From Tolypothrix sp. PCC 7712 (GTDB taxonomy: Bacteria > Cyanobacteriota > Cyanobacteriia > Cyanobacteriales > Nostocaceae), in NCBI RefSeq assembly GCF_025860405.1, contig NZ_CP063785.1, forward strand, positions 8,929,390-8,993,389: 64,000 nt of DNA, written 5' to 3'. Positions 44,128 to 52,419 of the stretch are shown here, in pieces. How positions within the stretch are numbered: the first letter of the stretch is position 1; every line of letters begins with the position of its first letter. The position numbers and the translations under genes are program-made. Below the pieces are notes generated by a model. That model saw only the letters and a list, made by a program, of their open reading frames with translations. It made no database searches and was not told the origin of the DNA.

Positions 44128-44772
44128 CTAGGTTTGCACACCTCCAGCTTGAAAAATCTGTTCGGCGGTTAAATTCAATTCCGGGAAAGTGGGCGAGATG
44201 ATGCGTTCCCCGCAGGGGTTGCCGCAGGCATCGCTGCCTCTAAATTGAGTAACTTGGTATTCACCATCGATTAATTGATAAATGGATATAGTAGGCAGTT
44301 TAGGATTGCCAATAAACTTTCTAGCGCCACAAGCTGCGTAATCTATAATCCAATATTCAGGAATACCTATAGCTTCATAATCAGCTAATTTTTTGTAGTA
44401 ATCATCCCGCCAATTAGTACTAACAACTTCAACAACCAATGGAATAGATGCAGCTTGAGATACAGTCGATTCCTTTTTCCATAAAGGCTCATTCACTAAA
44501 TTTGGTCGATTGATTATTAATATGTCTGGTGAATAAGCCGATTCACCTTCAAGTGACTTGACTAATACAGTTTTTGGGATGTAATAAGGTGAATTTAGGC
44601 GCTTGATATCAAAAGATATTTCTAGTGCCAAAAAACCAATAATATCTTCATGGTCTCCGACTGGTTGCGCCATTTCAACAATCACGCCATCATGTAATTC
44701 GTATCTTCCACCCTCGGGCCGCCAAGCTGCAAAATCTTCAAAGGTTACTAGTTTGGGTATGGCTTGAGTCAT
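44128..44772 (-). CDS. Uma2 family endonuclease with repeat-derived in-frame insertion
   Basis: A 214-residue PD-(D/E)xK-like protein of the Uma2 family, which is massively expanded in cyanobacteria. Probable catalytic residues are D83 (SPDILIIN), E115 (PLVVEVVST) and K128 (KLADYEAIGIPEYWIID). Residues about 181-189 (ACGNPCGE) are coded by a palindromic repeat (44211-44240, CCCCGCAGGGGTTGCCGC) and interrupt the usual FRGSDRIISPTFPEL region. The in-frame insertion leaves the protein otherwise full length. The cellular role of Uma2 proteins is not settled. Confidence 0.85.
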   Translation of the reverse strand: MTQAIPKLVTFEDFAAWRPEGGRYELHDGVIVEMAQPVGDHEDIIGFLALEISFDIKRLNSPYYIPKTVLVKSLEGESAYSPDILIINRPNLVNEPLWKKESTVSQAASIPLVVEVVSTNWRDDYYKKLADYEAIGIPEYWIIDYAACGARKFIGNPKLPTISIYQLIDGEYQVTQFRGSDACGNPCGERIISPTFPELNLTAEQIFQAGGVQT

Positions 44773-44812
44773 AAATTGTTACCTTCTATATCGCTTCACG
44801 GAAAATTTCTAA

Positions 44813-45153
44813 TCAGTTGCAGCAATATCCCCTCAAGGCTTTGTAGAGCAGCATTGGTAGTTTTTGATGCTCCTCAAAATTGCGTTGATGAGCTTCTTGA
44901 GTGTCCTGTAATTCCATCAGCACATCGTTTAAAATTGTGTCCCTAGCAAATACACCATTAGCTGTTGAAATCAGGTCATCTAGTAACTGTCTAGTATTGT
45001 CTTGTCTTCTAGCTAATTGGTCTATTTCCTGTTGTGTGTTAGCGATCGCTTGGGTGTTGAAAGCTTGCTGAGTAGCCAAAGTAGCCAAAATCGCTTCTAT
45101 ACGGTCTAGTCGGCTCGGTTGCTCCCATTAGAATTTCCTGGTATGTCCGTCAT
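44813..45153 (-). pseudogene. Frameshifted coiled-coil gene, third member of a decaying cassette
   Basis: The ATG at 45153 gives MTDIPGNSNGSNRAD and then a TAG. In another frame, immediately after, the sequence continues as LDRIEAILATLATQQAF and runs 90 more residues of Gln/Asp/Glu-rich coiled coil ending at 44813. RADRLDRIEAILA-type starts are usual in cyanobacterial coiled-coil proteins, so about two bases appear lost near 45108-45112. An alternative TTG at 45088 could still produce 91 residues. The start overlaps the TGA of the preceding gene as ATGA. Function unknown. Confidence 0.6.
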
Positions 45154-45374
45154 TTGTCCGCCTCAATCATTTTGGCTAATGATTTATGGTCAAAGCAGTC
45201 TAAGTAGCTTACCAGTTCTCGAAACTGCTGATATTTTTCTTCTGCATAGCTATCTGGTGTAAAACCAAGAACTTCGCAGAAGTTTATATAGTCGGCATTC
45301 CAAGCAAAGGTGTTAATAGCAGTTGCAAAGCTTTTGACCGCCTCCAGCGTTTCGGGCTTGGGTGATTCAGTTAT
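45150..45374 (-). pseudogene. Small ORF (74 codons) with apparent ATG-to-ATA start change
   Basis: Frame ATA ACT GAA TCA CCC ... TGA, reading TESPKPETLEAVKSFATAIN and then a Trp/Tyr-rich helical region ending KMIEADK. It has no ATG, GTG or TTG before residue 69. The ATA sits exactly where an ATGA stop/start overlap with the upstream gene would be (now ATAA). One G-to-A change would turn the upstream TGA to TAA and destroy the start. The protein style (acidic, aromatic, uninterrupted) supports a once-functional gene. Confidence 0.55.
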
Positions 45375-45568
45375 GCAGCCCCCTTACCTTGATCAGGTGA
45401 AGGGGATTTTTGCAGTAACTTCCTTGACTCCAGGGCTTCCTCAATTAAAATTGCTGCCATTTGGCTCTGAGAGCGCCTTTCTGTCCCTGCCAAGTTTTTG
45501 ACAGTTTCATAAACCTCATCGGGCAGCACTACATTAATCCTTCCGCTCATAGTGTTATCTGTGTTCAT
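45371..45568 (-). CDS. Ribbon-helix-helix (CopG/MetJ-like) DNA-binding protein
   Basis: A 65-residue protein with the RHH pattern: a beta strand GRINVVLPDEVYETVKNLA, then a helix-turn region SQSQMAAILIEEALESRK and a charged tail. An internal ATG (MSGRINVVLP) is another possible start. RHH proteins act as autorepressors or antitoxins. It is the first of three closely coupled minus-strand genes, whose second and third members look inactivated. No toxin such as RelE is recognisable. Confidence 0.75.
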   Translation of the reverse strand: MNTDNTMSGRINVVLPDEVYETVKNLAGTERRSQSQMAAILIEEALESRKLLQKSPSPDQGKGAA

Positions 45569-45719
45569 CTCTCTACCTCATGATACGCTTTGTGATTTCA
45601 AAATTGTTTAACACATCTTGCGTTAGACGCATAACTAGAGTTATCATGACACATATTGACACAGATATCACATCGAATCGAACCGCAACAACTTCTTCAC
45701 TAACCTACTTAGTAACTGT

Positions 45720-45885
45720 TAATGAAAAACTCCACCCACAAGGGGATGGAGTTTTTGGGCATGGGGAATAGGGGATGGGGCATGGGAAAGAACATACCAA
45801 TGCCCAATGCCCAATGCCCCAAGCGGCGGGGCGGCTATCCCTCTCCACCCACAAGGGGATGGAGTTTCCCGCCGCTTTCAATAAA
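45720..45885. repeat. Hairpin pair (ACTCCACCCACAAGGGGATGGAGT) and STRRs
   Basis: The hairpin CTCCACCC ACAA GGGGATGGAG occurs at 45729-45752 and 45846-45869 (lengths approximate). The second copy is enclosed by a longer inverted repeat AAGCGGCGGG...CCCGCCGCTT. ATGCCCAATGCCC heptamers lie between. The nested palindromes may be the ends of a small mobile element. No gene is seen between 45569 and 45962. Confidence 0.6.
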
Positions 45886-45962
45886 AATAATCAAATGGCA
45901 CGTCAAAGCGATGCCAAAACGTTGAGAATTTTACTCAAGCCAAACAGAATTTAAACGCCAGA

Positions 45963-46100
45963 ATGCAGATCTGGCGTATATTAGGCGCGTCTTTAGCCGC
46001 CAAGGTAAGCAAGGAAATTAAAGCTGGCTTTGCAGAACAATTCAACTCTGAAATGCAAGATTTAGGTGTACAAGCTCAAGAGGTTTCCAACCTGGAATAA
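45963..46100 (+). CDS. Possible small protein, 45 aa
   Basis: A 45-codon frame beginning MQIWRILGASLAAKVSKEI, amphipathic and charged, ending at a TAA four bases before the next small gene. The frame remains open for about 70 bases upstream without a start codon, so it may be the remnant of a longer gene. No family recognised. Confidence 0.35.
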   Translation: MQIWRILGASLAAKVSKEIKAGFAEQFNSEMQDLGVQAQEVSNLE

Positions 46101-46104
46101 AACC

Positions 46105-46275
46105 ATGAGACTCACTATTAAAAAACACCATGAGCAGTACTTGCAATTGATCGCTTCCCAGAATCAACGACTCATCAGAAGCGCTCAATATGTTGCTTTG
46201 GGAACTCCGCAGCAAGTAATCCGCGAGTATGAAGAACTGGCAGAAGAGATTGACCCTGTAAAAATTTTGAGTTGA
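46105..46275 (+). CDS. Small hypothetical protein, 56 aa
   Basis: From the ATG giving MRLTIKKHHEQYLQLIASQN. The frame extends 13 codons upstream but overlaps the previous small ORF there. Helical, basic at the start and acidic at the end (EYEELAEEIDPVKILS). Not recognised. It lies directly behind the 45-codon ORF in the same direction. Confidence 0.45.
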   Translation: MRLTIKKHHEQYLQLIASQNQRLIRSAQYVALGTPQQVIREYEELAEEIDPVKILS

Positions 46276-46319
46276 GAATGGAAATTGCAACTCAAACTTA
46301 GCTATTTGTCAAAAAGATT

Positions 46320-47279
46320 CTACAACCAAGGGCGACTAACTCTTTCTAATTCGTTCACTTCATCATCACTCAGTCTCCAGCCTAAAGCGCCTGCATTTTG
46401 TTTGACTTGTTGCGCTGTTTTTACTCCAGCGATAGGAATCACATTACCTTGAGCAATTAACCAATTCAGCGCAACTTGAGCAGGAGTACGCTCATATTTT
46501 TCTCCAAATTCTTGTAGTAAAGAAATCACAGGTGAAATTTTTTGTAGCCCTTCTTTACTAAATCGTGAGTCTAATTTTCTCGCACCTGTAGGGGTTTCAC
46601 CACTATTGGCTGTGTATTTACCTGTGAGCAATCCCTGGGCTAAAGGACTATAAGCCAAAATTGTCACACCTAATTCACGCGCTGTGGAAAGAATACCTTG
46701 GCTTTCAATTTGACGAGATAGCAAAGAGTAGCGGACTTGGTTAACTGCTAAAGGTACTCCTCTAGCCGCTAAAATTTGCTGTGCTTCTCGCATTTGCGTT
46801 GCGGAATAATTACTTACACCAATTGCGCCAATTCTACCCCGCTGCACTTCATCAGCGAGGGCGTTCATCAGTGTTTCTTGGCTTAAAAAGAAGGTAAATG
46901 GCCAATGCACTTGATAAAGTTCAATTCGCTCTAATTGTAGGCGCTTCAGACTCTCCGTTAAGGCATCAGAGACAGATTGTCCTGTAAAGCGCCAAGGTAG
47001 AGGCCCAAATTTTGTAGCAATTTGCACAGGTTGCTGAGTTTCTTGCAAAAATTGCCCCAGCAGAGTTTCGCTGATTCCCAATCCGTAGACTTCTGCTGTG
47101 TCAAAGAAAGTCACGCCAGCTTCTAGGGCAGCTGTAAATGCTTCTTTTAATTGTTCTGGCCCGTAGCCATCCCCATAATTCCAAAAAAGTTTATCACCCC
47201 ATGCCCAAGTTCCAAGGCAAAGAGGTGTAACAACCGGGCCATTTTTCCCCAATGTGATGGTTTCCGTGTTTGTAAACAT
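46320..47279 (-). CDS. Aldo/keto reductase
   Basis: A 319-residue (alpha/beta)8-barrel NADPH oxidoreductase. The catalytic tyrosine is in FFDTAEVYGLG, the lysine in IATKFGPLPWR, the histidine in YQVHWPFTF, and the cofactor loop includes AYSPLAQGLLTGKY and IPIAGVKTAQQVKQN. It resembles the AKR group related to potassium-channel beta subunits and YajO. Substrates are probably small aldehydes or ketones. Monocistronic, with STRRs on the upstream side. Confidence 0.93.
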   Translation of the reverse strand: MFTNTETITLGKNGPVVTPLCLGTWAWGDKLFWNYGDGYGPEQLKEAFTAALEAGVTFFDTAEVYGLGISETLLGQFLQETQQPVQIATKFGPLPWRFTGQSVSDALTESLKRLQLERIELYQVHWPFTFFLSQETLMNALADEVQRGRIGAIGVSNYSATQMREAQQILAARGVPLAVNQVRYSLLSRQIESQGILSTARELGVTILAYSPLAQGLLTGKYTANSGETPTGARKLDSRFSKEGLQKISPVISLLQEFGEKYERTPAQVALNWLIAQGNVIPIAGVKTAQQVKQNAGALGWRLSDDEVNELERVSRPWL

Positions 47280-47339
47280 TTAGTTTTGTTACATTTATTT
47301 ACATTTTTAGTCTAGCGTCACTTACTCAGAGCGTAATCA

Positions 47340-47430
47340 ATCGACGGATGGGGATAGGGGAGATGAGGAAGATGAGGGAGAGATAACAAACACCCAATGA
47401 CCAATAACAAATGACCAATGACCAAACACA
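47340..47430. repeat. STRR run upstream of dnaK
   Basis: GGGGAGATGAGGAAGATGAGG and CCAATGACCAATAACAAATGACC-type units (each under 20 bases as a motif). The gap 47280-47784 otherwise holds the dnaK leader. No CIRCE inverted repeat (TTAGCACTC-N9-GAGTGCTAA) is present. Confidence 0.7.
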
Positions 47431-47784
47431 AAATGCCATGTAGTCCATTATAAAGACGGCAAACCCCACTCTGGTGTTACGGTTCACCCCAATTCCTGAA
47501 AGTATTAATTCTCATACATTAGTACACAGTGAAAGCAAATCAATTCATGAGCCAACTAAATAGATCCTTAAATTTAACCGTCCCAATAAAGGTTCGGGAA
47601 ACCCCCCTTAATGGACTGGCTATATAAGCTCAGTATATATATCAGCATATTATGGGGTCTTAACTCCGAAAACCAAACCAAAGGTATTCATGCTGAACTG
47701 GCTGCTTCTCTCAGCACAGTTGGTTCAAAAATTTAGTCCTTAATAATCCCATTCATTTGTAGTTATACGGAGCCAGCGCTTAAA

Positions 47785-49695
47785 ATGGCAAAAGTAGTTG
47801 GAATTGACTTAGGTACAACGAACTCCTGCGTCGCAGTCATGGAAGGTGGTAAACCCACGGTTATTGCTAATGCAGAGGGTTTTCGGACAACACCATCGGT
47901 TGTAGCATTTGCAAAAAATGGCGATAATTTGGTAGGGCAAATTGCCAAACGCCAAGCGGTGATGAACCCAGAAAATACTTTTTATTCAGTGAAGCGCTTT
48001 ATTGGTCGCCGCTTTGATGAAGTTACAAACGAAGCTACAGAAGTCTCCTATAAGGTATTAAGCAGTAGCGGTAACGTTAAACTAGATTCTCCTGGTGCTG
48101 GTAAGCAATTTGCTCCTGAAGAAATTTCTGCGAAAGTTCTACGTAAATTAGTTGAAGACGCTAGCAAATATCTTGGTGAAACAGTTACTCAAGCTGTAAT
48201 TACCGTACCTGCTTACTTTAACGACTCCCAACGTCAAGCGACCAAAGACGCTGGTAAAATTGCTGGTATTGAAGTATTGCGGATTATCAACGAGCCGACT
48301 GCTGCATCTCTAGCATACGGATTTGATAAGAAGAGTAACGAAACTATCCTGGTATTTGACCTTGGTGGTGGTACATTCGACGTATCTGTACTAGAAGTTG
48401 GTGATGGCGTATTTGAAGTACTAGCTACTTCTGGTGACACCCACTTAGGTGGTGACGACTTCGATAAGAAAATTGTTGATTTCTTAGCTGAACAGTTTAA
48501 AAAAGACGAAGGCATTGATCTCCGCAAAGATAGACAAGCCTTACAACGTTTGACCGAAGCCGCAGAAAAAGCCAAGATTGAGCTTTCTAGCGTTACTCAA
48601 GCAGAAATTAACCTACCCTTTATCACTGCTACCCAGGATGGGCCAAAGCACCTGGATACAACCCTCACCCGCGCTAAATTTGAAGAACTTTGTTCTGACT
48701 TAATCGACCGTTCCCGCATCCCTGTAGAAAATGCGCTTAGAGATGCCAAATTAACTAAAGACAATATCGATGAAGTTGTCTTGGTTGGTGGTTCTACCCG
48801 GATTCCTGCAGTCCAAGAGTTGGTGAAGCGGTTGTTAGGTAAAGATCCTAACCAAACTGTGAACCCTGATGAAGTGGTAGCTGTTGGTGCAGCAATTCAA
48901 GCAGGGGTACTAGCTGGTGATGTTACTGGTATCTTGTTGTTAGACGTAACACCACTATCTTTAGGTGTTGAAACCTTGGGTGGTGTGATGACCAAGATTA
49001 TTCCTCGCAACACTACAATTCCCACCAAGAAATCGGAAGTATTCTCCACAGCAGTGGATGGTCAAAGCAATGTAGAAATTCACGTTCTCCAAGGTGAACG
49101 GGAATTTGCTAACGACAACAAGAGTTTGGGAACCTTCCGCCTTGATGGTATTCCCTCAGCACCACGTGGTGTACCTCAAATTGAAGTAATCTTTGACATC
49201 GACGCTAACGGTATCCTCAACGTAACTGCTAAGGATAAAGGTACTGGCAAGGAACAATCTATCAGCATTACAGGTGCTTCCACTTTGGATAAATCTGATG
49301 TTGACCGGATGGTGAGAGAAGCTGAACAAAACGCTTCTTCTGACAAGGAACGTCGTGAGAAGATTGAACGTAAGAACCAAGCTGATTCCTTGGCTTACCA
49401 AGCAGAGAAGCAACTGCAAGAATTAGGTGATAAAGTTCCTGAAGCTGACAAAACCAAAGTTGAAGGTTTAGTCAAAGAACTGCGCGAAGCAGTAGCTAAG
49501 GAAGACGATGAGCAAATTAAGAAGCTGACACCAGAATTGCAACAAGCACTATTTGCAGTTGGTAGCAACATCTATCAACAAGCTGGTGGTGGTGCAGCAC
49601 CTGGTGGCCCTGGCCCTTCTGATGGTGGCCCCACTCCTCCTCCTTCCGGCGGTGGTGATGATGTAATTGATGCTGACTTCACTGAAAGCAAGTAA
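47785..49695 (+). CDS. dnaK: Molecular chaperone DnaK (Hsp70)
   Basis: A 636-residue Hsp70. The ATPase domain begins KVVGIDLGTTNSCVAVMEGG, with VPAYFNDSQRQATKDAG, FDLGGGTFDVSVLEVG and VLVGGSTRIPAVQ. The substrate domain starts after LLLDVTPLSLGVETLGG, and the C-terminus is Gly/Pro-rich, ending DDVIDADFTESK. Among multiple cyanobacterial DnaK paralogues the length and tail fit the main (DnaK2-type) one. No grpE or dnaJ is adjacent. A terminator follows. Confidence 0.97.
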   Translation: MAKVVGIDLGTTNSCVAVMEGGKPTVIANAEGFRTTPSVVAFAKNGDNLVGQIAKRQAVMNPENTFYSVKRFIGRRFDEVTNEATEVSYKVLSSSGNVKLDSPGAGKQFAPEEISAKVLRKLVEDASKYLGETVTQAVITVPAYFNDSQRQATKDAGKIAGIEVLRIINEPTAASLAYGFDKKSNETILVFDLGGGTFDVSVLEVGDGVFEVLATSGDTHLGGDDFDKKIVDFLAEQFKKDEGIDLRKDRQALQRLTEAAEKAKIELSSVTQAEINLPFITATQDGPKHLDTTLTRAKFEELCSDLIDRSRIPVENALRDAKLTKDNIDEVVLVGGSTRIPAVQELVKRLLGKDPNQTVNPDEVVAVGAAIQAGVLAGDVTGILLLDVTPLSLGVETLGGVMTKIIPRNTTIPTKKSEVFSTAVDGQSNVEIHVLQGEREFANDNKSLGTFRLDGIPSAPRGVPQIEVIFDIDANGILNVTAKDKGTGKEQSISITGASTLDKSDVDRMVREAEQNASSDKERREKIERKNQADSLAYQAEKQLQELGDKVPEADKTKVEGLVKELREAVAKEDDEQIKKLTPELQQALFAVGSNIYQQAGGGAAPGGPGPSDGGPTPPPSGGGDDVIDADFTESK

Positions 49696-49761
49696 TTAAT
49701 CTGGTGGTTAAGGATGCCTAGGCATAGCCTGTTGTAGACATTGCATCCTTAACTCTTCTTA

Positions 49762-49799
49762 CCCACTCAAGCATTAGCCTGGGTGGGGATTTTTTTTAT
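49762..49799 (+). terminator. Terminator of dnaK
   Basis: CCCAC...GTGGG stem with imperfect pairing inside, followed by ATTTTTTTTATG. It lies 67 bases past the dnaK stop. Confidence 0.7.
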
Positions 49800-49856
49800 G
49801 TAATAAATTGCTACCTATTAATAAAGGGGTAAATTATACCAATTCAAATAATGTTT

Positions 49857-49948
49857 GCGACAGATGAATTCTTTGTAAGGGCACGGCATCCTCAATCTTT
49901 TAGCATATCAAATATCTTACTGGTGCCGTGCCCCTACTCATCTGTCGC
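49857..49948. mobile_element. 92-bp foldback element with GCGACAGATGA ends
   Basis: GCGACAGATGA at the left is perfectly inverted as TCATCTGTCGC at the right. Inside, GGGCACGGCA is inverted as TGCCGTGCCC. The two arms enclose an AT-rich loop. GGGCACGGC-type units occur in many Nostoc intergenic repeats. No target duplication is apparent. Confidence 0.55.
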
Positions 49949-50013
49949 GTTCTTTTTTCAAAATGGTATTACCTTCACCCTAATTAATTTTGAATTTTGA
50001 ATTTTGAATTACT

Positions 50014-50658
50014 ATGTCCTATCCACAAGCACCTTGGATACTGCAAGGCGACGCTGTGCAAACTCTGCATTTAGTGAATGTTGAGCAAGTGCGTTCTTTA
50101 GTTCCTTTAGAGTTAGATATTATCTCTGTCTGGCCAGGGAAAACTGTTGCTAGTGTCTATTTATCCTATTACGGTTCTAACTCAGTGCTGGAGTACAGCG
50201 AGTTAATTATTGTCCCTGCCGTGGTTAGTTATCAGGGTAAAATAGGCAGTTGGATTTCCCATATTTATGTAGACCATGTTGATTCCGTGGCTGGTGGTCG
50301 GGAAATTTGGGGATTACCAAAAGAATTAGCTGATTTTGAATGGCAAGAAAAAAATATAACTGTTCGCCAAGGAAACCGCAAGTTGTGTACTATTGATTAC
50401 ACTCAACAAAGTTTGGCGTGGCGACAATGGTTAGGTGCTTCTAGTTTCAGTGCTATGGGTGCTGATTTATTAGTATTTTCAGCCGAAATGGAATCTCGCT
50501 TGGGTTTGATTAGTTCAAAGCTAGAGGTTCCCCCAGAAAGTCCTTTTGCGGGAATAGGTTTAGGTCAGCCATTTTTAACTACAAGTTATCAAGAAATGAG
50601 CTTAAAAGTAAGTGCGCCAGAAGTTGTGGGACAGCGCAAAGTTGAAGTAATTGTATAG
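50014..50658 (+). CDS. Acetoacetate decarboxylase-like protein
   Basis: A 214-residue protein of the acetoacetate decarboxylase superfamily: YPQAPWILQGDAVQTLH, VYLSYYGSNSVLEYSELI, and the motif GGREIWGLPKELADF, which corresponds to the catalytic-loop region. It is shorter than clostridial Adc (about 245 aa), and I cannot be sure the Schiff-base lysine is kept. In cyanobacteria such proteins are uncharacterised and may act on other small beta-keto or lactone substrates. Preceded by TTTTGAATTTTGAATT heptamers. Confidence 0.8.
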   Translation: MSYPQAPWILQGDAVQTLHLVNVEQVRSLVPLELDIISVWPGKTVASVYLSYYGSNSVLEYSELIIVPAVVSYQGKIGSWISHIYVDHVDSVAGGREIWGLPKELADFEWQEKNITVRQGNRKLCTIDYTQQSLAWRQWLGASSFSAMGADLLVFSAEMESRLGLISSKLEVPPESPFAGIGLGQPFLTTSYQEMSLKVSAPEVVGQRKVEVIV

Positions 50659-50725
50659 ATAAAATTGCTGAAAAGCGATCGCACTTCCAGGTAGTTTTAG
50701 CTATATCAGTTTGATGAGTCTGTTG

Positions 50726-50975
50726 TTTCACATCAACGCCATACCTCTGCAACAGAACTGTCAAAAACAATTTTTATAATTAGTAGTAAATCTAACTATC
50801 GCTGCGATCGCTGTTTAGAGTTGCAATTAAAGCTAAATGTGAATATTTAGTTCTAGCAACGGCATAAAAACACGGAAATAATTTCTACTATCAAGAACTA
50901 TTTCACACCAGAGTAATATCCGTGCAACAAAAGCGTCAAAAACGATATCTATAATTAGTAGTACATCTAAATATC
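50726..50975 (+). promoter_or_regulatory. Duplicated 75-bp module with TATAATTAGTAGTA upstream of the HtrA gene
   Basis: Two direct copies (50726-50800 and 50901-50975) share TTTCACA at the left, then GCAACA, GTCAAAAAC, TATAATTAGTAGTA and CATC/AATC TAAATATC-like ends. The TATAATTAG looks like a -10 box. The second copy ends 14 bases before the protease ATG. A promoter or leader duplication is inferred. No -35 box is convincing. Confidence 0.5.
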
Positions 50976-50988
50976 CTTCCAGACGGCA

Positions 50989-52251
50989 ATGCAAAACCAA
51001 CCACGCGACGGAGACAATTTCTCAAATAGTAATTCATCGAATACATCTGGTACTAAACACCGTAATCATGCACCCTGGACTAAGGCAGCTGCCTCTCTTT
51101 CGCTGGTGCTGCTGGGATCTGGGATGACATTGGCAGGTGGCTATTTAGCTGGACACCCTCAAAAGCTATCTCAGAGTGCATCGAATTTGGCAGTTAGTCC
51201 AGTAAATGCTGCACCTCCAATTACAGCAGGTACAGACCCCAACTTTGTCACAGAGGTAGTGCAAAGAGTAGGCCCGGCTGTGGTGCGAATTAACTCTTCA
51301 CGCACAGTCAAAACTCAGTTACCAGAAGAATTTAACGATCCATTTTTCCGCCGTTTCTTTGGTTCTCAACTACCACAAGGAAACCAAGTACAAAGGGGTA
51401 CTGGTTCTGGCTTTATCATTGGTAAAGATGGTCGAATTTTAACTAATGCCCACGTAGTAGACGGTGCTGATACTGTGACAGTCATCCTCAAAGATGGTCG
51501 CAGTTTTCAAGGTAAGGTATTAGGCAAAGACGAGTTAACAGATGTTGCTGTGGTGAAAATTCAAGCAGATAATTTACCAACAGTCAGCCTTGGTAACTCT
51601 GACCAATTGCAACCAGGACAATGGGCGATCGCGATCGGTAATCCTCTGGGGTTAGATAATACTGTCACAACCGGGATTATCAGCGCTACCGGACGGAGTG
51701 GCAATCAAATTGGTGCGTCTGATAAACGAGTTGAATTTATTCAAACCGACGCAGCAATTAACCCTGGTAACTCTGGCGGGCCTTTGCTGAATTCCCGTGG
51801 TGAAGTCATTGGTATGAATACCGCCATTATTCAAGGCGCGCAAGGCTTGGGCTTTTCTATCCCCATCAATACAGCACAACGTATTTCTAATCAACTGATA
51901 GCTACAGGTAAAGCACAACACCCATATTTGGGAATTCAAATGGTGGGTTTGACACCGGAATTAAAGCAAAACATCAACTCAGATCCTAATAGTGGTTTGA
52001 GTGTGGCAGAAGATAAAGGTGTTTTAGTTGTAAAAGTCGTGCCGAATTCACCAGCAGCTAAAGCCGGAATTCGTGCAGGTGACGTTATCCAAAAGCTTAA
52101 TGGTCAAACAGTAACAGACGCTAGCAGTATCCAAAAAGCTGTAGATAATAGCGAAATTGGTGGCGATGTACGCTTAGAGTTGCGACGCAATGGGCAAAAT
52201 GTCAGTGTTGCGGTGCGGCCTGGTGCTTTCCCAACTAATTTAGTGCAATAG
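50989..52251 (+). CDS. HtrA/HhoA-type serine protease with PDZ domain
   Basis: A 420-residue Deg-family protease. N-terminal membrane anchor or signal (about 30-55), chymotrypsin-like domain with the triad H155 (TNAHVVDG), D185 (TDVAVVKI) and S262 (NPGNSGGPLL), and one PDZ domain (about 315-415, GVLVVKVVPNSPAAKAGIRAGDVI). One PDZ and the length match HhoA/HhoB/HtrA of cyanobacteria. Which of the three cannot be decided. It acts in the periplasm or thylakoid lumen in protein quality control. A strong terminator follows. Confidence 0.94.
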   Translation: MQNQPRDGDNFSNSNSSNTSGTKHRNHAPWTKAAASLSLVLLGSGMTLAGGYLAGHPQKLSQSASNLAVSPVNAAPPITAGTDPNFVTEVVQRVGPAVVRINSSRTVKTQLPEEFNDPFFRRFFGSQLPQGNQVQRGTGSGFIIGKDGRILTNAHVVDGADTVTVILKDGRSFQGKVLGKDELTDVAVVKIQADNLPTVSLGNSDQLQPGQWAIAIGNPLGLDNTVTTGIISATGRSGNQIGASDKRVEFIQTDAAINPGNSGGPLLNSRGEVIGMNTAIIQGAQGLGFSIPINTAQRISNQLIATGKAQHPYLGIQMVGLTPELKQNINSDPNSGLSVAEDKGVLVVKVVPNSPAAKAGIRAGDVIQKLNGQTVTDASSIQKAVDNSEIGGDVRLELRRNGQNVSVAVRPGAFPTNLVQ

Positions 52252-52290
52252 TACTGAGTTGGCATGATCCGAGAATCAGATATTTAAGGG

Positions 52291-52321
52291 AAAGCGATCG
52301 CAAACGAGCGATCGCTTTTTT
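52291..52321 (+). terminator. HIP1-built terminator of the HtrA gene
   Basis: AAAGCGATCGC, loop AAACGA, GCGATCGCTTT with more T residues. Both stem arms contain a HIP1 octamer. Confidence 0.8.
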
Positions 52322-52419
52322 TATATGATCGGTGTCTATGCAATAACTTTTACTTAGTCAAGAGTCAAAAGTCTATGCAAACAACTGTTGACCCTTGACC
52401 CTTGACTCTTGACAACACC

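Noticed and set aside
47280..47784. CIRCE heat-shock operator before dnaK
   Set aside because: No TTAGCACTC-N9-GAGTGCTAA or close variant was found.
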